Origin: Endocalyx cinctus
Taxonomy: Eukaryota > Ascomycota > Sordariomycetes > Amphisphaeriales > Apiosporaceae
Length of the DNA stretch: 64,000 nt
Direction: 5' to 3'
NCBI GenBank assembly: GCA_001600455.1
Contig: BCKC01000011.1
Location: 1,367,290 to 1,431,289, forward strand
Shown piece after piece: positions 12,075 through 21,359 of the stretch (position 1 is its first letter; each line of letters opens with the position of its first letter). The notes under the pieces were generated by a model, which had not been told where the DNA came from, did not search any database, and saw only the letters and a program-made list of their open reading frames with translations. The translations under genes were made by a program, and so were the position numbers.

Positions 12075-12347
12075 GGCGACCGGAATGACAATTTATGCCA
12101 ATCCTTATAGACAGAAGGAAGAACTCTACGTCCAACAGAATCGTTGTCTTGGAAAGTAAAGAGGCGAGGATGTGGTTAAGGTAGGGTGAGAATGATCTCG
12201 TTCAACATTAGGCATTGGCACTAAAAGGCGGATTTTGGTTGTACCACAGTGGCATGTGCGACAAAATACAGCGACTCCGTAAATATGCGAATAGGACAAA
12301 AGGCGGCGAAGAAATAAAGATGCCGAAGAGTACTTAGATAATAAACA

Positions 12348-12350
<3 letters not shown>

Positions 12351-12379
<29 letters not shown>
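12351..12379. repeat. (GA)n microsatellite
   Basis: About 14 GA units lie in the presumed 5' leader of the minus-strand lrg1 gene, flanked by further purine-rich sequence. Confidence 0.9.
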
Positions 12380-12382
<3 letters not shown>

Positions 12383-13399
12383 AGGGGATAAACGAAGACA
12401 AAAGGAAAGGGAAGGGAAGAAAAGGGAAGGGAAAGAGCGTAAGAGTGCGGGTGGTGTTGAAGTCGATATTTTCGAATACAAAATCTAAACGGAGATTTGG
12501 AACAGGCTGGTTGCGAAGCGGGACTGAGGACTGAGGTTGAGTGAAAGTTGGTTGGTTATTCGTTGAGGGTCGGCGGTCGGTGTGGTTGAATGGGATTGGT
12601 TTACACTAACAACGACTGGCGGTGTTGGCTGATAAAGTAAATAACCAGAGGTATTAAGGACTTAGTGTAGCTCAGGAATTTTGGATGGTTGATCAAAAGT
12701 CTGTCTATACTAATTATGAGCCCAAAATCTATTTCTTGCTCATCAGCATCAAGATGGCAAAGGGGAGGAGAGGGGGGTGATGGCCTGGGGGCATGAATGA
12801 GTACAGTACAGTACAATACAATGACAAGGTGAAGAATGGAAATACTTTGTAATAAGTCTAGGTATAACGGTTAGGTAGATGCGATAATTAAGTACTGGGT
12901 ACCTAATTTAGATATACCGTCTACGGTAAATCTCAAATAAGCAGTGAATTGACGTGTACTGAATACCTATTTCGGTACCCAGATTCAATGTCAATTGTGC
13001 CTTAGAAGTTAGACCTAAGGGCTGCTAGGGACCACTATATAGGATAGCGGTTGTTTTAAGTGGTTACTAGGAGGTGCTCCCAGCGCCAAGTACGCCGTAG
13101 GTTAGTCAGGTTAGAGGTTGTGGCCACTAAGAAAAAGGGAGACATGAGAAAGAAAGGGGAGAGAGAGATTAGATATGGGTACTTCCAGTACATCTGTTGT
13201 AGATACAGGCATATATATATATATACTATGTACAAATACATATACATGGTATTAGGTACATATTTACATATTTGCATACATATATATACGGAGCACAGTA
13301 AGTGCCTACAAATACATGTACATAGTAGATAGAAAGATCTCTTTCTATCTGTGCCCTCCGTGAAATAATATGGGTAGAGTAGCTACATAAGTAGGTGTA

Positions 13400-13880
13400 T
13401 TTAGCTACCTAGGTAGGTATGTTTGGTTCCTCAATACACTATATCAGTAAATATTGACCACCATGTAAGTGTCTGAACTTAGTATATATAAATTTACATA
13501 GTACACTTATTGATAGGTAAGTGATGATAATTTTAAAAGTGAAGTGAAAGGATTCGATGCTTATTACAAAAATCAAAACCTGTTAACGCGCTAACAATAC
13601 GGAGTTTCGTTTTATTAGCCATATGGTAGCCATATGGTAGACCCAGTCAGCCAGTATCTTTATCTATCTTAGGTACCTAGGTACCTAGGTAGGTAGGTAC
13701 TAAGTTAGTACTTAGCTTAATACTTGGTACTTGAGTTTATAGTGTAGCGTAATAGTGGTACCTAACCAAAGTAGGCATTTACTACTAATATCTAATAGGT
13801 ACCTAACTACCTAGAAGGTACCTAGATCCATTATTTAGTACCTAGTATTTAGGTACTTATGTAAGTAACAGAATAGTAGA
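13400..13880. repeat. Cluster of TACCTAGGTA palindromic words
   Basis: The word TACCTAGG or CCTAGGTA and near variants recur here, with the densest run at 13670-13700. Similar clusters lie near 4610-4875, 20890-21060, 26640-26790, 33890-33935, 41800-41850, 52565-52720 and 61845. All are outside coding exons. Confidence 0.75.
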
Positions 13881-14596
13881 CATAATACCTAAGTACTTAC
13901 GATATGGTATTTGTGTTTGTTGATCCAGGTGACTTTGTATGGATGTATCCCTATTTGGTTTGAAAATCCCCCAGGCCATTTACTTAAATAATATGCATGA
14001 ATAGATTGAGAGCAATCATCGAATGTTGTTCTAATAAGCAATTGAAATATCTGCATATAATAAGCGCCCTATACTACCTAGGCTGGTTAGGCTAGTGAAG
14101 CCCCAATCACCCCCCTCCCTCTCATGTTTTAATTATACTACTTTTTCTACTTGTTATATGTAAGAATATACTACATACTACGTATACTAGCATCATACGG
14201 CACATATACATATACACTATCTAGGCACATTTCTTATTCTTATACACAAAGAATCTCACATTTATTATGCAAGGGGACTGGTAATATAAACATCCCTCTT
14301 TTAAGCTCATTTGAATGATTCAACTACACTATTACAGCTTCACTTTTGATGAATAGTACTATTAGTTTAGTTAATGATCTACATGTATATATATTCAGTA
14401 CTATGTAATTCATTCATTATCTGACAGTCCAGGTCTCCAACCTAGCGTAGCTCGGCGCTTCCAAAGTAAAGAAATACATTTAGAACAAGGGCTTTCAGGC
14501 CAATCAAATTCATACAGTGTTTGATTCTTTGGTTCAGATATCAACTTTGGAAACCTTCAGGTATAACATAAGGAGAAATATAAAATCCGTACATAA

Positions 14597-16042
14597 ATGG
14601 AACAGTTCACCGGCGTAGAAATCTTAGTGCACATTGCTGCACCAAGCCGAGTTACGGATGACTGCCATTATCGTGCTCTCGCGAATTCGTATATAAATTT
14701 TACACCCGATTCACAATTATTGTTTACCAAGCCATCATCGTCATCATCATGGGTAGACAAAAATAAGAAGTTGCAGGATGCTGATGATCAATCAGGCCGT
14801 GGACGATATTCATCACAGCGCAGCAGCTTTGAAATATCTGAAAATGGCAATGCTCTGGGAATTGTCAAGTCTCCATCAGCCTCATTTGGTAGCGTCATAG
14901 ACAACGTCGACTCTCCAAAAATACGCACCCGCAAAATCAATCGCAACGTAGGCCGCCAACCTGAATCTGGACAAGAGGAACGCCCTTACTCGCCAGCAAC
15001 ACAGTCTACTTTTCATTCCCTGCCAAGTATCGTCGATGACTCGAACCATCACAACCAGAAAACGCTGGCAGCCTTGTCCTCCCCTACTAGGGTACTGGAA
15101 CATTACTTGCAGGTATTCGACCGGTCATATACGCCCCCTCTTCTGAGCCCTAGTACCGGCAATGGGGTAGTGATACAGAATACACCACCTGAATATACCA
15201 GTCTGGACAGAAGCTATGAGCAAGGCTCGCCACGTATTTCATCTACGCCAATAGCTCCTGATACCGAGACCCATGATACGATTATAAGGGTGACCCCTCG
15301 GTATGATGAAAATGGCTTGGGAGAGGCGCTGGAATCAGGCTCACCATCGCCGGAACAGGTTTCTCAAGACGACCAAGATACGGATGAAGTTGTAGAGGAA
15401 ACAATCTTGATTTCTGTATCCGGCAACCGAGCAGCCCGCAGAGCCGATTCAGAGCCAGCATCGAGCAGTAAAGCGACCGATTGTACTACAAATAAGAGCC
15501 CGCGTGAAATGTTACGGACTGCTAGTGATATTGGACCTACGGTACAAAGCGAAAAAACCCTTTTCACGTTCAGCTTCCTTCCCACGCACGGATTCACGTA
15601 CGATAGCCTCGATCTCATATCTCCTGAGCCACTTACTTCAATAATGAAGATAGGACCTCGGGATTTAATCACTGCAAACCTGGAAAAGCTAGCCGCCGAC
15701 TTGGATATTTCTAGAAGATTTCGACCAAAGGAACAGACAAGAGAGCTTCGCGATATGGAGCGTGGCTACTGGATACTTGACTGCTCAGCCTGGGACGCTC
15801 AGCTCAAAATAGACGCATGGGCATTCTTAGCCAACTATATTGGCACCGGTCTTGCTGGCTGGGGTGTATGCTGCAAGAGAGACCCGGGGTATCGACGCCT
15901 GAGGCTGCACTGCTGGGGGATAGTAGCTCCGCACCTTTACTTACTACTTTATCTTGCAACCCAGCGGCAGATTTTATTCACCGGGTGCTCGTGGCTAGAC
16001 GGGGCGGGGGATCGGGTCATTATGATGGATGTAAGAGAGTAA
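14597..16042 (+). CDS. Unrecognised conserved-looking fungal protein
   Basis: One open frame of 481 aa. I do not recognise a named family. Residues 1-45 (EILVHIAAPSRVTDDCHYRALANSYINF) look ordered. The centre (50-345) is a Ser/Pro/Thr-rich disordered segment with many SP and TP sites, suggesting phosphorylation. The last 120 residues form a compact hydrophobic, Trp/Cys-rich region containing MERGYWILDCSAWDAQLK and AWAFLANYIGTGLAGWG. This architecture resembles uncharacterised proteins I have seen in Sordariomycetes, but no function can be given. The stop follows a GTAAGA that could be a splice donor, so a short 3' exon is possible. Upstream sequence is AT-rich, as expected for a promoter. Confidence 0.65.
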   Translation: MEQFTGVEILVHIAAPSRVTDDCHYRALANSYINFTPDSQLLFTKPSSSSSWVDKNKKLQDADDQSGRGRYSSQRSSFEISENGNALGIVKSPSASFGSVIDNVDSPKIRTRKINRNVGRQPESGQEERPYSPATQSTFHSLPSIVDDSNHHNQKTLAALSSPTRVLEHYLQVFDRSYTPPLLSPSTGNGVVIQNTPPEYTSLDRSYEQGSPRISSTPIAPDTETHDTIIRVTPRYDENGLGEALESGSPSPEQVSQDDQDTDEVVEETILISVSGNRAARRADSEPASSSKATDCTTNKSPREMLRTASDIGPTVQSEKTLFTFSFLPTHGFTYDSLDLISPEPLTSIMKIGPRDLITANLEKLAADLDISRRFRPKEQTRELRDMERGYWILDCSAWDAQLKIDAWAFLANYIGTGLAGWGVCCKRDPGYRRLRLHCWGIVAPHLYLLLYLATQRQILFTGCSWLDGAGDRVIMMDVRE

Positions 16043-16787
16043 AGCAGGCGGCATCTGGAGTATTGATTCACCGACATATCGGACTAGTGGGTTCATGTCG
16101 ACAACCTTCTACCAAGATTCATGTTGAATATTGATTAGTCGTTGCTTACGAGGTACCTAGTTAAGCGCATACCCCTTGATTAATCTTCACCAGTTTTCTT
16201 TAATTGTTACCATAATTGAAAACAGATTTAAAATAAATAAAAAAGCGGTGTCGACTTCAGCTGGTAGAAGATGCGGTAGGTGTAAGACTTCAAGTAATTA
16301 ATCGCCTAATGGAATCCAATGATTTATGTCTTCATTCGCGACAACTCCGTTATATGGAGTTTGCCCAGAAAGCTACCCTTTAAAATTTCTGCATAATTAC
16401 CTAGTGTTAAATACGAGACATCACTGCACATATCAAGCTCGCTCTGCCACCTTAAGACGTCTCAAGTTTGCTCTAACAGGAACAAGAAAGAAAGAAAAAA
16501 CAGGATAGGTACTGTCAGTCATAAAAACACCCAAGTTTCTCCCATGGCTAAGAAGAATATAGTACATCAGAAATATCCTCTTGGTTTGAAAAAAAGTGCT
16601 AGCCGAAGTTGACCGAGAAATTGTTCGAGACGTTTACCCTACTTTGAGCTTCCCGGTAGGTATAAAACGCAAGCTTTGCTCAAGCCAAGTTGACTAGACT
16701 GCGTGTGGTAGAATGAAAGCAACAGACACGAAGGAAACTAGCAGACTTTCTAACTAAAACAATTGTCCAGGCCTTTGATAGAACGGA
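16043..16787. other. Intergenic, between convergent 3' ends
   Basis: The 0.75-kb stretch between the gene ending at 16042 and the HMG-box gene holds the two 3' regions. Nothing else is evident. Confidence 0.55.
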
Positions 16788-17862
16788 TCACTTCGTCTGG
16801 GCATTGGCCTTGTACAGATCGATATATGGCTAGAATACTTGTTAGCATGAATGTCAGGGTTGCTTAGCGAAGGGCTCCCGTACCTGGCGTTCCGATTCAG
16901 AGAGATTCTTCCAATCTCGAGATAGAACCTTGGCGGTCTCAGCAAACTCAAGGTTTGCCAGATCGCCAGTAGCCCACCTAGCTTTCACGAAAAGCAAGTA
17001 GGGGGTAGAGGGCCTCTTCGGCATGCGATGGTCTTGGATCTTTCGTAAGGATCTCTTAGGATAATTGAACTTCCTCTTCAGCAGTGCACGGGCATTGTTC
17101 GCTTCTCGAATTTCCTGAGGAGTATGACTCTCCACCCAAGCCTTGAGGGCAGCGGCGTTGGTACGCTTGTTCTGCTCAAGTAGATCTCGCATACGCTAAA
17201 TGTTGTTAGCAAAAACAACGTATTTATAGAATATCGAATTAGTAGGTGCTCACGTTTCTCTCGCTCTCTGAGAGAGAGGTATATTCATTGACTATCCTTT
17301 TCATGTATTCTGATAAATCTCCCTTCGGGCCGGGAAATGGCTCGGTTTGGGTTTTCTCTTTAAGGAAAAGTTGATAGGTAGACTCGGGGAGGCGTTTTGG
17401 CGTGGTAAGAGCCGTCTGTTTCAAACGTGCTTGTTCTTTGCGTGCCTTGTCCTCCGGTGACAATGGCTTCGCCTTCGCCTTCTTTGGTTTTGCGACTGGC
17501 TTCGCCTTCGCCTTCGCCTTCGCCTTCGCCTTAGCTTTCGCCTTCGCCTTCTGCTTTGGTACTGCCTTCTTAGATACGGCTTTCTTAGGTGTAGCCTTCT
17601 TCGAGGGTTGTTTCTTCACTACATTGGCCTTGGCAGCGGTCGTGGTCTTCTTAGCGGTAGATGAAGATTTAGCCGGGAACTCGGCGACAACAGTAGTCGC
17701 GAAGTTTCGAGAGGTGGCGACGTTAGAGGTGGCGGTGGTGCTGGGTGCCCGAGTCAAGTCGTTTGCGGCGAGTCGGATAACAAGAGATCCACTGAATAAC
17801 GGAGATGAGATGGATGAAAGTAACCGCTTTGGAGCAGTTTGTCCAAAAGAGGACAACATCAT
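16788..17862 (-). CDS. Mitochondrial two-HMG-box DNA-binding protein (Abf2/TFAM-like)
   Basis: Three exons, 17862-17254, 17195-16884 and 16829-16788, encode about 320 aa. The last 42-nt exon restores the end of the second HMG box (PYIDLYKANAQTK); without it the frame runs into the intron and stops. The N-terminus (MMLSSFGQTAPKRLLSSISS) is Ser/Arg-rich and lacks acid residues for 30 positions, as in a mitochondrial presequence. A Lys/Ala linker with an alternating KAKA run (near residues 103-125) precedes HMG box A (LPESTYQLFLKEK...SLSESERN) and box B (MPKRPSTPYLLFVKARW...LSESERQPY). Such proteins bend and compact mitochondrial DNA in nucleoids. A start 69 nt further upstream is in frame but would spoil the presequence. 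A nuclear HMGB role is the alternative. Confidence 0.82.
17491..17553. repeat. CTTCGC hexamer array coding for a Lys-Ala run
   Basis: CTTCGC/CTTAGC hexamers repeat about ten times inside the HMG-box gene and translate on the minus strand as alternating Lys-Ala. The array is likely to vary in length between strains. Confidence 0.8.
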
Positions 17863-18812
17863 CGAGGTCAATTGGAAAATGATTTTGATGATAGATGATA
17901 ATTGATCTTCAATCCAGGAGGTTAAAACCACAATTATCTGTTGTTATTGATTATTGGTCAACGTCGTGTTTTTTTTTTTTTTTTTCTTCTTCTATCTTAG
18001 CCTCACACGCGACAAGAGTGCCTGAATTACTTGGTTAATTTTAAATTAAAACATATGCACGTAAGAGTGCACTTAATTCTAAGCCCTCGTTTCCACTTAA
18101 TATGCGTGGTGGGGTATATGTACAATATATTGCCTCCATAACGCGATATCTAATCAGATAAGCGGTTAAGTGCATTAGTAAAGTACATAGCAGCATACCT
18201 ATGTACGTACTAGTGTATACGAAACAAATCAAATGAGAAAGTAATTACTAAACGAATTATTAATGAATTAGGTTGGACTATCAATTCAGAGCACAATATA
18301 TGATGGTTTACCATATAAAATGCTTGCGAATCGATCAGTCCCTAATGTTGTATCCCGTAAGTAAAGAAACTAATTTACAATATTTTCCATTTTGATTTAT
18401 TGTGGGTGAGGCGGTAAAATTCGGCAATATTCACCGGACCCACACCTAGGCAGCTAGGTAGTAACACTTACTAACCACATTTCGTTTGCTACGCTTCTAG
18501 CCACCGGTAACTCCACTCATAATACTCCGTAAGTGGACTGGTGGAATTATCAAGTACACAGTACGTATTTTTTTTTTTTTATCAAGTTACTTCATTTTTA
18601 AGGTACGATTTAGCTGTATTTAGGGACTATCAACTGCTAACGCCGTGGGACTGTAAGTTCAAATATAACATACTCAATATAGCTACTATCTATTTATTAT
18701 AGTATTAAGTGTCGTTCGAACCAGTCTCCAGTTATAATTTTTTTTTTTTTCATCACGTATTCACTGGCACTTTCTTTTTACATATAACACTGCAGACGAC
18801 TAGCATCCCAAA
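17863..18812. other. Intergenic, divergent promoter region
   Basis: This 0.95-kb AT-rich gap lies between divergent genes. It contains poly(T) runs near 17971-17985, 18568-18580 and 18739-18750 and one TACCTAGG-like word near 18450. I see no gene. Confidence 0.55.
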
Positions 18813-19817
18813 ATGGCTTCTCTCAAGCTGCAGTATGACGGCTACAAACAAGGTGCTGGAACTCTGGCAGCTGCCTTGTCATCTCAGACTTTCTCTATCC
18901 CAGACATCTTCCTTGTTCTCCAAGCCTTTCTTCAACCCGAGACTGACGTTTCCCTTCGGTCTGCATCGAGCGCTGTTATCAATATGCTCCCAAAAGACCC
19001 AAATTCGATCAAAACCTGGGAGGTGGGCGAGCTGTTCATCGAGCTGGCGGAACAGATCCCATATGACCATCCTTCTCATATAAAGTTGGCTCGCTTACTA
19101 GAATATATCAGCCCATCTATCAAGCTCGGCCACGAGAGCTCGCTCCCAGTAAGCAAAAGACTGACTAAATTGCCACTGTTCTAGGTAAGGGTCTGTAAAG
19201 AAACGACTCAGGGTCGCGGGCGAGCATGGCATCGCCTTCAACGATTCGGTGAAAGTCTGCTGGAACAGATGCCAGGTAAGTAACTTAGGTTTCCAGCTTG
19301 TGAAAGAGATGATAAGTTCTCCGCATCTCTTTTCCCTGGGCGCGAAAAACCTGACAAGTGTCTCGAAAAAGGCGTGCCGGACGGCCAAGATGACATGGTA
19401 TACGTCAACTATCACGCCTTCGCGGCGAATCTGTACGAGTTCAACGTTTTCCCCGCGGACCCGACCCACGTTATCTGGGCGATGCGCGAGGCTTTCGAGG
19501 ACGATCAGGAGCAGAGACCCGAGGAAAAAGACTCCCACCGGATGATTAGGGTCATGGCGGCGGCACAGTGGATCAGGTGGCACGGCCAGGGCCTCTTCAA
19601 GCAAGTCCTGTGGCCTGAAGCAGACGACCAGCGCAGTTGGCAAGGGGGGACGCTCTACGGTGAGAAGACCCTTCTCGGCCTCGACCGGTGGGCGTTCTGG
19701 CAGGCGGGTTTCCGAGAGGCCGCGGGGAAGGAGAAGACGTACCCGGTGCGAGCCAGGGCTGAGGCTAGAGGTGCGGCGGAGTTGATGGAGAAATTGGAGG
19801 ATCTCATGCGTGCTTAA
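18813..19817 (+). CDS. DUF3632 family protein, split by two very short introns or by nonsense codons
   Basis: The best model uses 18813-19148, 19185-19275 and 19297-19817 (315 aa). All three blocks lie in the same reading frame, interrupted by a TAG at 19182-19184 and a TAA at 19281-19283. Each stop sits in a GT...AG segment whose length is a multiple of three: 36 nt (19149-19184), then 21 nt (19276-19296) or 33 nt (19276-19308). Both donors are good (GTAAGC, GTAAGT), and the first has a CTGAC branch-like word. The C-terminal part (MVYVNYHAFAANLYEFNVF, MAAAQWIRWHGQGLFKQ, LDRWAFWQAGF) matches my memory of the fungal DUF3632 family, whose function is unknown. Every other intron I modelled in the window is at least 49 nt, so this may be a decaying gene. 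Confidence 0.68.
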
Positions 19818-20074
19818 CGGCACGTAGATGTAATATATCTGAAAGTCGTTTCCACGGGAGGTGATGAGTGCGATTTCTGTACTTGAAATGCCCAAAACCT
19901 TGAGCACTGTGATCACGTTAGTAGTAGTAGTTACCTACAGGTAGTGAATGAGTAAATGGACCAAAATTCTACCCAGGAGAGGCTTGATTTATCTTGATAT
20001 CGAGCTCAATTTGGGTGTCTAGATAGATAGAATTAGGTGATAAAAATAATACGCTATTTTATTTGTAAAACCCC

Positions 20075-20096
20075 ACCGACTTCCTAGGAAGTCGGT
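20075..20096. repeat. Perfect 22-bp palindrome
   Basis: The sequence ACCGACTTCCT is followed directly by its reverse complement with no spacer. It lies 33 bp before the left end of the MITE-like element. It could be a protein-binding site or a cruciform-prone remnant. Confidence 0.85.
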
Positions 20097-20128
20097 TAAT
20101 CGGGTTACAAAGAACGACGCTTAAACTA

Positions 20129-20883
20129 CGGAAAGCCAGAGGGGCCACTGGGGGAAAAAAAAATTTCAAGTATAAATATTTATTTAAGAAATACTTTTTC
20201 ACTTAATTACTTAATAAAAATACTTAGCAAGATAAAAAATAAAAGTATATTATCTTCATTTTAGATAGATATTGAACAAGGACAAGAACACTGTGGTGCA
20301 GAACATCGTATTTCTAGCTGGGTGGAGGCCAGGTATAGGGGGTAAGTCTTCATGATAGGGGATAATCATATCGTTAGGATTAAAGCTAAGTTTTCTGGGT
20401 AAAGATGCTAAGATTCTAATTATGTAGTAGGCGCGAACATTTGATCATAAAGATCAAAGCCGGAAAATATCTGGTAAGATCCGTACTATCACGAACAGTA
20501 TGGGCTCCGGAAATGCCCTAATTCTGGTAAGATATAGTTGTATATCAAAGTTGATGCGTACCAAATAAAAGTTATCCTGACAGCTATTCCGTACTGGACT
20601 GACTATATACTCTGTAAATATAGTGGTAAATATGCTATAAATGTGGCTGTATATGGCTATATGTCGTAATAAATGCAATGGTAAGTATGGCGGTAATTAC
20701 ACAGTATCTTATATAAGCCTATCGATAAGTAGTATGTAGTTCTGTTATATAATAAATCTCTCTTTACTGTATATATTTATTTTTTAATTAAAAACCATAC
20801 ATCTAAACAACATGGCTAATTCTGTATAGTGTGGCTGTATATAGCTAAATTAATTTTTTCCCAGTGTCACCTCTGGCTTTCCA
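20129..20883. mobile_element. MITE-like non-autonomous element with terminal inverted repeats and TA flanks
   Basis: A 755-bp AT-rich segment has imperfect terminal inverted repeats of about 30 bp. Both ends begin GGAAAGCCAGAGG inward (left end 20130, right end 20882), then vary at three bases, then continue CACTGGG and an A-run. TA occurs directly outside each end (20127-20128 and 20884-20885), as expected for a Tc1/mariner-type (pogo/Fot-like) target duplication. It has no transposase frame. Near-repeated words GTGGCTGTATAT occur inside at about 20643 and 20831, so subterminal repeats are likely. A second copy elsewhere in the genome would confirm it. Confidence 0.65.
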
Positions 20884-20889
20884 TAGGTA

Positions 20890-21060
20890 AAACCTATCTA
20901 CCTAGGTATACGGTACTATTACCTAGGTAGGCAGGTACATACTTAACCTAGGTAAAAAAATAACCTACCTAGAAGCCTAGCTGCCTAGGTACCTAGGTAC
21001 CTACTATAGAACCTATAGGTACTTACCTACAGTACACACCTACCTAGGTAGGTACTTTAG
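20890..21060. repeat. Dense TACCTAGGTA cluster
   Basis: At least eight overlapping TACCTAGG/CCTAGGTA words follow immediately after the MITE-like element and precede the prp5 promoter. Confidence 0.8.
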
Positions 21061-21359
21061 TGCTTGGTTGGCAACAAGGCTAAAAAGTTCTTCACTTCGT
21101 ACTCAGCATCCAAAGTGTGAACACTCATTGATGAGGATCAAATAATTTTTAAGTTATTCTCGTCGAAAGCCTTGATGTATTTTTGTTCTCCTTCTAATGC
21201 TTCGGTTCTCGCTCAACTCCGTCTATACATTATCCCGAAGTTTCGCTTGCGATAACTTCAAGCTGTCGATTGGGTATTCTTGAGTCATCTGGTAGTTCTC
21301 ACCAAAGTAATATTGCTGAGCCGTATTGCTTCAAAGCAAATAAATAAATAACAATTACC

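Larger units (their letters stand above)
12075..14596. other. Intergenic, divergent, rich in TACCTAGG words and AT microsatellites
   Basis: This 2.5-kb AT-rich gap lies between lrg1 and the unrecognised gene at 14597. It includes the lrg1 leader with a (GA)n run, a duplicated word GCCATATGGTA near 13617-13640, short AT dinucleotide runs near 13210, and dense TACCTAGGTA-type words around 13400-13880. No coding frame is credible. Confidence 0.6.
19818..21359. other. Intergenic, holding the MITE-like element
   Basis: This 1.5-kb gap separates the DUF3632 gene from prp5. It is mostly filled by the palindrome, the MITE-like element and the TACCTAGG cluster. About 300 bp (21061-21359) remain for the prp5 promoter and leader. 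Confidence 0.6.
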
